Assembly: GCF_035989305.1 (NCBI RefSeq)
Contig: NZ_CP108514.1
Location: 1,488,001 to 1,552,000, forward strand
DNA: 64,000 bases
Reading direction: 5' to 3'
Source: Streptomyces sp. NBC_01233
GTDB taxonomy: Bacteria; Actinomycetota; Actinomycetes; Streptomycetales; Streptomycetaceae
In this document: piece after piece, positions 34,260-64,000 of the stretch
Numbering within the stretch: position 1 is the first letter of the stretch
Layout: every line of letters starts with the position of its first letter
Notes under the pieces: model-generated
What the model saw: only the letters and a program-made list of their open reading frames with translations
Told to the model about the DNA's origin: nothing
The model's database searches: none
Position numbers and translations under genes: made by a program

Positions 34260-36962
34260 CTACGGGGCATGCCAGATGGAGCCAGCGCCACGCTCCGGCC
34301 AGTTCCACCCGGGCGCATCGGTTGTGTGGTCCGCGCCGAGTGCCTGCTCAAGGTGGGCCAGCGCGGTTCGGTCCAGGGGGCCGAGCGCACCGGCATCGGC
34401 TGTGGACGAGGCCCCCGAGCCGGGCAGTTCCCGCAGCATCATCACGGAGGAGCCGGAGACGACGCGTGTGCCGAGGACCCGGAAGGCGGAACCAGGGGCG
34501 AAGACGACTTCCTCGGGTCCGGTGTCCTGATCACCCACGAGCCGGCGCACCTTGCGCCCGGTGACCGACCAGAAGGCGTACCGAACAGGAGCGCCTCCTG
34601 CAATTTCGGGACACTTCAGCCACGTGCTGACGGGCCCTGGAGCCCGCAGAATCGAGCCGGTCCCCGGGGTGTCCCCCGCTCCCTGCGAGCTGCCGCCTCG
34701 CAGCGTGGCTCCCCGGTAGGAGGGAAGGCGCCGTAGGCCGGAGGTCAGGCAGGCGGCGTAGCTCGACAGGCGCCCGCCCCCGGTCGCGAGGTCCCGCAGC
34801 AACTCACCCGCTGACAGGTTCCCTTCCTGGTCTGAGAGATAGGCGAGGAGGGCGACGAGGTCCGTCCTCGCCTCGTCGAGCTCAGGCCCGCGCAGTGCGG
34901 GAGACCGGGTGAGCATGCGAGCGGCCTGCGCCCCATGCGCCTCCCAGACATCCGCCGCCAGGGCCCGGAAGGCAGCCCGCTCCGCAGGGGTGCTGACGTG
35001 ACCCGGGGCGAAGGGAAGGAGGGCGTCCGGCCTGGCTCCCGGCGAGGTCGGCGCCTCCGGGGGACGGCGCGCCTCCGCCCGAGGGGTCGTACCCCGTGCG
35101 GCAACGGACTCGGCCACGGTAACGGCGCTCCGCTCACTTGCGGAGGGGCCGTCCGGCACGGGCGCTGGGCCGGGCGCGGTCGCCCGTCCTGGTTCGTGCG
35201 TCGGGAGGGCGACCGGAACGGCTTCCGCCGCTGGCACGGGGGTACACGCCGGCGCCGATCCTTCTGCCGGAATGTCCACGGGTACGGGCTGGAGCTCTGG
35301 CTCTGGGGCCGCCCCCGCTGGAGCGGCCGCCCCGGTCGAGGCGAGCGCCTCGGGGGCGCGGGAGCGCAGCGTGCCTGGCTCGGCCCCAGGCACGGGCGGT
35401 GTCACGGAGGGAGTCCCGGAAGTGGCTACGGCCACGGGCACGGAGACTTCGACTGACACGGGGGTGGGCCGCCGGGAGGGCTCGGCCTCCGGAACTCCCG
35501 TCGTCTCGGTCGGTGGTGCGAGAACGGGCATGGGGCCTGCGGGTGGGGTGACCGGTGACTCCTCACGCATCAGGTACCGGACCCGCGCGATGCCGTGCTG
35601 AGCCGCCAGACGGCGTAGGTCCTTCCCCCCGTTCGCCGGAGTGCCGTACACGAACACCGTGGTCCTGACCCGATTCGCGGGTGGCAGGCTCAGGAGGAGC
35701 CGCGAGAGGCGAGGCAGGGCCGCATCGTCCAAGGCCCTCCCCCGTTGGCCGAGTTCGAGGGCGAATGAATCCGGATCCACGGGTAGCCCGGTGATCGGTG
35801 CAACAGGGGCGTCCCGTTGCAGCAGTGCGAGACCGGCCCGAGTGGCGTCGACGCGCCAGCCGGCGGCCTCCGCCTCCTCGGTTTCGCCGATGGAGGCCAT
35901 GGACTGCCAGTGCGCTGCCCGCGGGCTGGCTGGCACCCCGTCCGGAGCCGTCGGAAGGCACGTGACAGCTGTGAGGTAGGGCTGCCAGGACGGTTCCCCG
36001 TCCGAGCCCACGACCGTCGTCCGCGCCGAGGCGGCGCCTGGGGCTCCCTCCATCAGCGGTATCCCGGCGAGCACCTCGACCTCGCCGCCCAGCATGTCCG
36101 CGACGGTCTGGGAGAGTCCGAGCAGGTCTCGTCCGCTGCCGGGGGCCAGGCGAACGGCCGCACGCTCCGCGACCGGAAGTGCAGCCAGTACCTCGGCCAC
36201 GTCGCCCGGCGCCACCTCGTCGCCAAGGGGGGTACCTACGAGCATGAGGGGGCGCTCCGCGTCGGACGGGACCGCGTAGGCGAGGTCGCCCTCTCCGGGA
36301 CCAGCGGCCCCGGCCTGGCTCAGAAGTACGCCGGCGGGGATCTGCACCACTGAACAGCCGCCCGCCGTGCGGAGCGGCGCCCGGCCCAATGCCTGCTGCC
36401 ACGAAGGCGCCGGGGTGCGAGGGCCGAGTGGACGGGGGGCGACTCCGTCAGCGAAGCTCCACCAGTTGCCGGCACGCTGGGCGTTCCCCTGGACGAACAG
36501 GGTGCCGCCCGGGGTGATAAGCACCGTGCCATCGGGTGCGACGACCTCCATGGCCCAGGCCTCGGCGATCCGGTGGGCCAGGCAAGGGTCTTCGGACCGG
36601 GTGTTCCCCGCGTGGGAGAGGACGAGCTGGATCTTGGAAGTGCCTTTGCGGTGAAGAGTGTCGATGAGTTCGCCGAGGGGCCCCCAGCCCTCGCGGTCCT
36701 GGCCCCCCGCCAGCTCGGCGCTGCCCACCACGAGGGTGACGCATCCGTCGTCGCCGCTCGCGGCGCTCGCCACCTCCACCAGGTCGTCCAGGGTGGGGAA
36801 CTCCTCCTCGTACGAGCGTAGGACCAGGACGCCGTCGACCTCCTCGACCAGCGTCTCGCCAACGATCCCGGGTTCGCGGTCCACACCCGCTGAGCCCGAC
36901 CTTCGGCGGGAAGCGGTGGAGGTCCTGTTCAAGCGGGAGAGGACTGATGTCCAGCGGCTCAC
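34260..36962 (-). CDS. 900-residue protein: degenerate His/Cys-like N-terminus, ADP-ribosyltransferase-like C-terminus
   Basis: The N-terminal ~150 residues (CVTLVVGSAELAGGQD, KIQLVLSHAGN, then VVAPDGTVLITPGGTLFV) follow the strand order of the His/Cys domains in the giant genes, with Ser-His where those have Cys. A Pro/Ala/Glu-rich linker spans ~470-640. The C-terminal ~150 residues resemble an ADP-ribosyltransferase fold: LPSYRGATLRG near 747 (catalytic-type Arg), FWSVTGRKV (Ser-Thr strand) and GPEEVVFAPGSAFRVL near 817 (Glu turn; first Glu of ExE replaced by Pro). There is no signal peptide. GTG 36962 overlaps the SorC stop by 4 nt. It is probably an effector-like enzyme; activity is uncertain. 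Confidence 0.72.
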   Translation of the reverse strand: MSRWTSVLSRLNRTSTASRRRSGSAGVDREPGIVGETLVEEVDGVLVLRSYEEEFPTLDDLVEVASAASGDDGCVTLVVGSAELAGGQDREGWGPLGELIDTLHRKGTSKIQLVLSHAGNTRSEDPCLAHRIAEAWAMEVVAPDGTVLITPGGTLFVQGNAQRAGNWWSFADGVAPRPLGPRTPAPSWQQALGRAPLRTAGGCSVVQIPAGVLLSQAGAAGPGEGDLAYAVPSDAERPLMLVGTPLGDEVAPGDVAEVLAALPVAERAAVRLAPGSGRDLLGLSQTVADMLGGEVEVLAGIPLMEGAPGAASARTTVVGSDGEPSWQPYLTAVTCLPTAPDGVPASPRAAHWQSMASIGETEEAEAAGWRVDATRAGLALLQRDAPVAPITGLPVDPDSFALELGQRGRALDDAALPRLSRLLLSLPPANRVRTTVFVYGTPANGGKDLRRLAAQHGIARVRYLMREESPVTPPAGPMPVLAPPTETTGVPEAEPSRRPTPVSVEVSVPVAVATSGTPSVTPPVPGAEPGTLRSRAPEALASTGAAAPAGAAPEPELQPVPVDIPAEGSAPACTPVPAAEAVPVALPTHEPGRATAPGPAPVPDGPSASERSAVTVAESVAARGTTPRAEARRPPEAPTSPGARPDALLPFAPGHVSTPAERAAFRALAADVWEAHGAQAARMLTRSPALRGPELDEARTDLVALLAYLSDQEGNLSAGELLRDLATGGGRLSSYAACLTSGLRRLPSYRGATLRGGSSQGAGDTPGTGSILRAPGPVSTWLKCPEIAGGAPVRYAFWSVTGRKVRRLVGDQDTGPEEVVFAPGSAFRVLGTRVVSGSSVMMLRELPGSGASSTADAGALGPLDRTALAHLEQALGADHTTDAPGWNWPERGAGSIWHAP

Positions 36963-37987
36963 ACGCCGTCCTTTCGATCCGGACGCGTCAACACGCCGCC
37001 TCGTTCAGGCGGTCCGCTCAGAATGCGGCGGGCCGCGGTAAGGTCCGTGACGATGCCGGACAGGAGTCCCGATGCCAGGACGGCACCGATCGCCTCCGCC
37101 TTGTCGGCGCCACCGGCGACGCCGATGACTTCCGGGATCTTCTGCAGCTTGGCCATCTCGATGGAGATGACGCGTTCGTGCAGGCCCGCGGGCAGAGCCC
37201 GGCCCCGTGCGTCGAGGAGGTGGCCGCAGACCTCGGCCACCACACCCAGCTGCCGATATCCGAGGCGCTCAGGACCTGTCAGCGCGTCGTAGACGGTCGA
37301 GAGAGTCGGAGACCAGGCGCCGATCTCCACGACCGCCTTGGTCACCCGGTCGTACCGCGCCACCGTGGCGGCTATGGCCGGCTGCTTGGCCACGATGGAT
37401 CCGGTCAGGGCATTGGGCACGACCAAAGGCGCAACGATCGGGTAGGCTGTTCCGCCGCCGACCGCCGCGGCTCGGCACACGGATTCGATGGACTCCTCGC
37501 TCGCCCAGTGGTTCGGGTGGGTTCCGGTCAGCTGGACCACCTCGCAGGTCGCCAGCTTTGTGATGGCTTTGCCCAGCGCGTCGACGGACCGGCCCCATGC
37601 GAGACCGAGGACGTCTCCCTCGTCGACCACGTCGGATACGAGACGGGCCGCGACGGCACCCAGCCACCGGATCATCTCCGGCTCGCTGTAGGCCGCCCCG
37701 CCCTCCGCACAGACGTCGATGACGGTGGCGTATCGGAGTCCGTAACGCTCGCGCAGGGCCAGCGAACACTCCGCGTCGATCTTGGCCGGGACCGTGATGT
37801 CGATGCGGACGATGCCCAGGGCCACCGCCGCTTCGAGCATGCGTGCGACCTTGAAGCGGCTCAGCCTGAACTCGTCCGCGATCTCGGTCTTCGACTGGTT
37901 GTCCAGGTAGAACCGCCTGGCGATGGTGGCCGCCAGCAGGACATCTGTGGCCGCCGGAGGATGCAGCGCGTCGTGCGCACGCCCCAT
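36959..37987 (-). CDS. SorC-family sugar-binding transcriptional regulator
   Basis: This is a 342-residue regulator. The N-terminal HTH reads ARRFYLDNQSKTEIADEF and RFKVARMLEAAV. The sugar-phosphate-binding domain has LGLAWGRSVDALGKAI, VVQLTGTHPNHW and EVIGVAGGADKAEAIGAVLA. ATG 37987 is preceded by aaggggg. Its last bases overlap the start of the ART-like gene (GTGA), an unusual direct translational coupling of a sugar regulator to an effector-like gene. It lies 76 nt after the CAP-domain gene and may autoregulate this part of the cluster. Confidence 0.88.
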   Translation of the reverse strand: MGRAHDALHPPAATDVLLAATIARRFYLDNQSKTEIADEFRLSRFKVARMLEAAVALGIVRIDITVPAKIDAECSLALRERYGLRYATVIDVCAEGGAAYSEPEMIRWLGAVAARLVSDVVDEGDVLGLAWGRSVDALGKAITKLATCEVVQLTGTHPNHWASEESIESVCRAAAVGGGTAYPIVAPLVVPNALTGSIVAKQPAIAATVARYDRVTKAVVEIGAWSPTLSTVYDALTGPERLGYRQLGVVAEVCGHLLDARGRALPAGLHERVISIEMAKLQKIPEVIGVAGGADKAEAIGAVLASGLLSGIVTDLTAARRILSGPPERGGVLTRPDRKDGV

Positions 37988-38063
37988 GTCGTTCGCCCCC
38001 TTCGTGCTGGCGCAGCCCTTTGGCTGCTGCCGTGAGGGTAACGACGAGCCCTTACACACGTCC

Positions 38064-39323
38064 TTATACATGGTTTCCCACAGGTCCCCCGGCGCCCCGA
38101 TGCGTCACGGGGGCCCCGAACATCTGAGTCCAGTACGTCCCTGCCCGCCCCCCGGTGGCATACCCGACACCGATGAGCGTGAAAGCGCGTCTCAGGATGT
38201 TGGCCCGGTGACCCGGACTGTCCATCCATCCCCGCACCACCTCGGCGGCGGTTCGCTGACCGCAGGCGATGTTCTCGCCAATGCCGTCCGACCGGCACCC
38301 CGCGGCAAGGGCCCGGTCTGCAGGCGTGCCTCCCTCGGGACTGGTGTGGGCGTAGAAACGACGGGCAGCCATGTCGGCGCTGTGCCCCTGCGCGGCCGCC
38401 GCCAGGCGCGGGTCTGCGACGAGGGCGGGGAGCCCTGCCGCCGCACGCTCGATGTTGGTGAGGGAGACGACCTCGGCCAGCAGGCGCGCCAGTCCGTCGG
38501 CGCAGAAGGGACGGGCCCACAGAGCGGCCCAGACGACGGTGCCCGACGCTCCGGCGCTATGGCCGAGCCCGAAGTCCGTCACTCCCGGGTCCCCCCACGC
38601 GCGTACGGTCCGCTCCGAGGAGAGGCAGTGACGGCTCAACTCGACAGCGGTGCCGGGACCGTCTGCGAGGTGCTCGGTGAGCGTCAGGTACCGGTATCCT
38701 GCCGCCTCCACCCTGTCGAACAGAGACGTCTCGTCCGGCACCCGCCACCCGGCCGCACCACGCGTGGCCAGGGCCGCCGCATGTTCCTGTGCGGCCCGGG
38801 CCAGACGTACGTCGGTACGCAAGGGAGGCAACCCGAGCCGGAAGCGCAGCGCGTTCACCAGCCCCGGAAGGCCGTCGTCCCGACCGGGGACGTCGTCGTG
38901 ACTTTCCGGCTGCCGCATGGGGAGCGCTCGCGCCTGCCAGGAACCGGCCGACCTGAAGATCTCCGCAAGGGGCTGCACCCCCTCGGGACGGGTGGGTACA
39001 ACGGAGAACCGGGCGTGCAGTAGTCCGTCTGCTCCCGTGATGCTCACCGTGAGCTCGGACCCCGGCGGTTGCCACTGGCGCGGCTGCTTCGGCAGGGCGC
39101 AGACGACGATCCGGTCCGTCCCCTCTCGTACTCGGCGCAGGTCCAGGACGAGCATGTCGTCCTGCACGCGGACTCCGGCCACAGCCCGTTGCGCATCCCC
39201 CGCGAGTACGGGATCGGCGACCACGTGCCTGTCGGTCCCGTCGATCACCGCGGACGCGCTGTACCGGCCGGGGACCTGGATCACCAGGGCCCCGGCCGGC
39301 AGAGGCGTCAGGCTCGCCGCCAC
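38064..39323 (-). CDS. TerD-like plus double CAP (SCP) domain protein
   Basis: This 419-residue protein uses GTG 39323, which overlaps the end of the ricin gene by 16 nt. Residues ~8-125 resemble a TerD-type fold (ALVIQVPGRYSASAVID, DDMLVLDLRRVREGTDRIVV). Two CAP domains follow. The first is degenerate (NALRFRLGLPPLRTDVRLAR). The second is complete (LTNIERAAAGLPALVADPRL, HSADMAARRFYAHTSPEGG, GIGENIACG, SPGHRANIL, YWTQMFG). CAP domains are usually extracellular, but no signal peptide is seen, so export by the nearby T7SS-type route is plausible. The domain combination is uncommon. Confidence 0.78.
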   Translation of the reverse strand: MAASLTPLPAGALVIQVPGRYSASAVIDGTDRHVVADPVLAGDAQRAVAGVRVQDDMLVLDLRRVREGTDRIVVCALPKQPRQWQPPGSELTVSITGADGLLHARFSVVPTRPEGVQPLAEIFRSAGSWQARALPMRQPESHDDVPGRDDGLPGLVNALRFRLGLPPLRTDVRLARAAQEHAAALATRGAAGWRVPDETSLFDRVEAAGYRYLTLTEHLADGPGTAVELSRHCLSSERTVRAWGDPGVTDFGLGHSAGASGTVVWAALWARPFCADGLARLLAEVVSLTNIERAAAGLPALVADPRLAAAAQGHSADMAARRFYAHTSPEGGTPADRALAAGCRSDGIGENIACGQRTAAEVVRGWMDSPGHRANILRRAFTLIGVGYATGGRAGTYWTQMFGAPVTHRGAGGPVGNHV

Positions 39324-40444
39324 GTCTGGTTCGCCGTTCCGGTGCAGGGCCAAAGCCTGACCGGCGTGCCGTTGACTTCTTTCCCGTCGAACACGTCGGC
39401 GCACTTGTTGCCGGCTTTCATGGCGACCAGGTCCTCGGTGAGATTGAGGTGGAATTGCTGCTCGGGAGAACCGGTGCACTTGGCAAGCACGAAGGAGGTG
39501 CCGTTCGCGATGGAGCCGTTCGCGAGCTGGACGCACAGCGAGCCGTTGCGCAGCGTCTTGTCGCTGTGGAAAGCCCACTTCTGTGCCGCGGAGTTGCCGC
39601 ACGTCCAGATGATCAGAGGCGAGCCCACCTGCGCGGCGGCGGCCTGGAGGCACTTGCCCGAGTCCGGGCTGGTGAGAGCGTAGACAGGTACCACGAGGCT
39701 CGACTCCGCAGGCTTGCGCGCCTGTTCCCGAGCGGGACTCTCCTGCTGCGGCTGGGTTTGCGGCGGCGCGGCCGGCGGTTGCTGCTCCTGGGGGGCGGGG
39801 TCGTTCGGCGGCGCGGGGACCCCCGCGGCTGCCTCCGGCTGGGGACTGCCCGCAGCCGTCGGCGTGGGCGGTGGTACGGACTTGGGCTTGGCAGGGGCGT
39901 AGGTCCCCGACGGCGGCTCGGTATCCTCGACGGCGAACGAGTCGGCTGCGTGCGCGACGCGGTCTGTACGGTCCTCGCCGTCGTCGTCAGTGACGAAGAT
40001 CAGCAGGGGAACGGCCAGGAGTATGGCTCCGGCGATGCCCGCCGCGGCCAGAAGGGGCTTCTTGGGATTCCCCGGGGACGACTCCTCATCATCGGGCGGG
40101 GCAGCCCCGCCTACCGCCCCTGCGGCCGCCGACAAGGCCACCGACTCGGCCTCCGACTCCTCCGCCCCCTGGGCGGCGGTCCTTCCCTCTGCGGCTGACC
40201 TCTCGGCCGCACTCTCCTGGGCGGCCGAGGACGCGGCCACCCGTGCGACAAGCTCGGTCTCGGACTCGGCCGCGGACTCCACGGAGGCTACCGGCACGGG
40301 CCGCCTCTCGGCAGGGTCAGCGGTCACCGGGTCGGGCAGGGCCGGCGCGGCACTGGCGGCGGACAAGGCCACCGCTCTGCGCACCCCGCCCTCGGAGGGC
40401 ATCCCCGGCGTACCCTCGTCTGGTCTTTCATGCCTTGCCATCAT
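39308..40444 (-). CDS. Single-pass membrane protein with external ricin-type lectin domain
   Basis: This 378-residue protein has a low-complexity Ala/Glu/Ser cytoplasmic N-terminus (1-125), a membrane segment near 132-151 (LLAAAGIAGAILLAVPLLIF), and a Pro/Gln-rich spacer (165-250). A ricin B lectin repeat follows, with CLQAAAAQVG, AAQKWAF, LCVQLANGS and ANQTWRR (QxW-type motifs, paired Cys). It would anchor in the membrane and bind carbohydrate or the cell wall outside. ATG 40444 overlaps the stop of the SseB-like gene (ATGA). Confidence 0.85.
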   Translation of the reverse strand: MMARHERPDEGTPGMPSEGGVRRAVALSAASAAPALPDPVTADPAERRPVPVASVESAAESETELVARVAASSAAQESAAERSAAEGRTAAQGAEESEAESVALSAAAGAVGGAAPPDDEESSPGNPKKPLLAAAGIAGAILLAVPLLIFVTDDDGEDRTDRVAHAADSFAVEDTEPPSGTYAPAKPKSVPPPTPTAAGSPQPEAAAGVPAPPNDPAPQEQQPPAAPPQTQPQQESPAREQARKPAESSLVVPVYALTSPDSGKCLQAAAAQVGSPLIIWTCGNSAAQKWAFHSDKTLRNGSLCVQLANGSIANGTSFVLAKCTGSPEQQFHLNLTEDLVAMKAGNKCADVFDGKEVNGTPVRLWPCTGTANQTWRRA

Positions 40445-41232
40445 CGCTCCTCAGTCGTGGCGCTCGCGCGGTCGAGATCGAGATCGACCATGGCCGCTGT
40501 CACGGACGGCTGCGGCTGCTGGTCGGCACTGACCGTGACCATCGGCGTCGCGGCGGCCGCCGGATTGGCAGCCTGGTCGACGGCTTCACGTAGAACGTCG
40601 AGTTCCAGAGTCATGCTCACTGGTCCCGAGGGGTTCAGGTACAGCAGGTTCCCTGCCTCGATCCTCCCCACCAATTCCTGGACATCGACCAATTCGAAGG
40701 CGAGTCGACCAGCGGTGTGCAGGTACACGGGTGAGGTGAACACCGGTACGGCGGCGTCCCCGTTGGGCGTCGTGGCGACGAGCGGGCCGCCTCCGGGCGC
40801 CACCAGGACCGCCACCTGACGGTCGACAAGCGCCTCGGTCACTGCCTCGCCGGGTCCGTAACCGGTCGCGGCGAGTTGGATGGCCTCGTCCACCTCGTCC
40901 TCCGGATCAGGCCACCCCAAGGCCCGGGGAGACGGCTTGTACTCGGGGTTGTCCTGCCACTCCTCGATCTCGCCGTTCAGGCCGGAGCGCCATCGTCCCA
41001 CCATCGCCCACTCCGGCGGTTCCCCCTCCCCCTTCCAGGTCGGATCGACCATGCCGAGCCAGTGGTCGGGGGCAAGTCGGCCCGCCTCCCGGATCTCATC
41101 CGGGATGGGCGGCATGTCGTCCGTCGCCCCGGCTACGGGTTCACCGCCGTCGCCGGCCTCAGAGGCCACGGCACTCCCCTGCTCGACCTCGCTCTCCTCG
41201 TCTGTCCACTCGTCGGCGGTCTTGTTACTCAT
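40441..41232 (-). CDS. SseB-like type VII secretion-associated protein
   Basis: This is a 263-residue protein. An acidic N-terminus is followed by a conserved block DEIREAGRLAPDHWLGMVDP...EWAMVGRWRSGLNGEIEEW...NPEYKPSPRALGWPDP and an SseB-type domain (VPVFTSPVYLHT, LLYLNPSGPVSMTLEL). Proteins of this build are annotated as type VII secretion system-associated and occur beside giant 'lonely Cys' genes (family memory, not searched). It lies 286 nt downstream of the giant gene, on the same strand. It is a candidate adaptor or chaperone for exporting the giant protein. gaggacg precedes ATG 41232. Confidence 0.75.
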   Translation of the reverse strand: MSNKTADEWTDEESEVEQGSAVASEAGDGGEPVAGATDDMPPIPDEIREAGRLAPDHWLGMVDPTWKGEGEPPEWAMVGRWRSGLNGEIEEWQDNPEYKPSPRALGWPDPEDEVDEAIQLAATGYGPGEAVTEALVDRQVAVLVAPGGGPLVATTPNGDAAVPVFTSPVYLHTAGRLAFELVDVQELVGRIEAGNLLYLNPSGPVSMTLELDVLREAVDQAANPAAAATPMVTVSADQQPQPSVTAAMVDLDLDRASATTEER

Positions 41233-41518
41233 ACGTCGTCCTCACTCGATAGGGAATGCCGTGCGCCGCACACGAGAGCGCACGCATGATGGCGCAGGAG
41301 GTGAAGGGGTGAAGGTGGGGGAATAGACCGATCCCGCGGCTCGCGGGCACGCTGAAGGATCTGGGGCCACCGGAGTGCCGTCCGTGGCCGATCTGCTGAG
41401 CGTGTGTGGAGACGGGACCGTACCGGCCCGGCTGCGCACAGACGCCCCACCGAATGCCATCGTAGCGAATCCGGACGGCTGGGGTAACTGCCCTCGTGTA
41501 GCAATTCGATGAATCCGT
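41233..41518. other. Gap between the - giant and the SseB-like gene
   Basis: No gene is recognised in these 286 bases. GGCAGTTACCC occurs 29 nt after the giant stop, as after the + giant. Beyond it the two flanks no longer resemble each other. Confidence 0.4.

Positions 41519-64000
<22,482 letters not shown>

Overview
High-GC actinomycete DNA, almost certainly Streptomyces or a close relative. The evidence is strongly GC-biased third codon positions, an AfsR/SARP-type regulator, TerD and CAP domains, a type VII secretion-associated SseB-like protein, and giant repetitive proteins of the kind public annotation calls 'lonely Cys domain' proteins (family name from memory, not searched).

Layout. 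Two giant genes point at each other and both run off the window at their 5' ends: a + strand gene (1-8877, 2958 codons visible) and a - strand gene (64000-41519, 7493 codons visible). They share two nearly identical blocks in inverted orientation (1-1078 with 46684-45613, and 4799-8184 with 45612-42224). The + copy has an extra in-frame 3720-bp cassette (1079-4798) that encodes an anthrax edema factor-like adenylyl cyclase domain and a His/Cys domain. The - copy joins the flanking blocks directly. After the shared blocks the C-terminal tails (about 230 residues) are homologous but clearly diverged.

Between the giants (8.9-41.5 kb): (1) 8.9-19.5 kb is mobile-element debris. It holds a decayed arginine-hydroxylase fragment, an IS5-type remnant, and a three-level nest: an IS630-type transposase gene split by a group II intron, whose reverse transcriptase gene is split by a serine-recombinase element. 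Beyond lie a MoaF-like gene, a type III PKS/KAS III-like gene, tiny ORFs and a frameshifted ISAs1-type element. (2) 19.9-22.7 kb is a two-gene unit of a carbamoyltransferase and a VioC-like arginine beta-hydroxylase, suggesting an orphan or decayed natural-product locus. (3) 22.9-30.0 kb is a polyol/sugar operon: two paralogous divergent DeoR regulators, an ABC binding protein, two permeases, a zinc polyol dehydrogenase and a PfkB kinase. The ATPase is absent and is presumably shared in trans. (4) 30.5-33.4 kb is a SARP-NB-ARC-TPR regulator. (5) 33.4-41.2 kb is a run of six - strand genes directly downstream of the - giant: SseB-like T7SS-associated protein, TM-ricin lectin protein, TerD-CAP-CAP protein, SorC regulator, a 900-residue protein with an ADP-ribosyltransferase-like C-terminus, and a Zn-ribbon protein. 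Several overlap by 4-16 nt.

How it may work together (inference): the giant proteins and the 34-41 kb genes look like a polymorphic-effector system tied to type VII export. The giant gene acts as a modular scaffold that acquires or loses enzymatic cassettes and is kept homogeneous, or rearranged, by recombination between the two inverted copies. No tRNA, rRNA or CRISPR array was seen.
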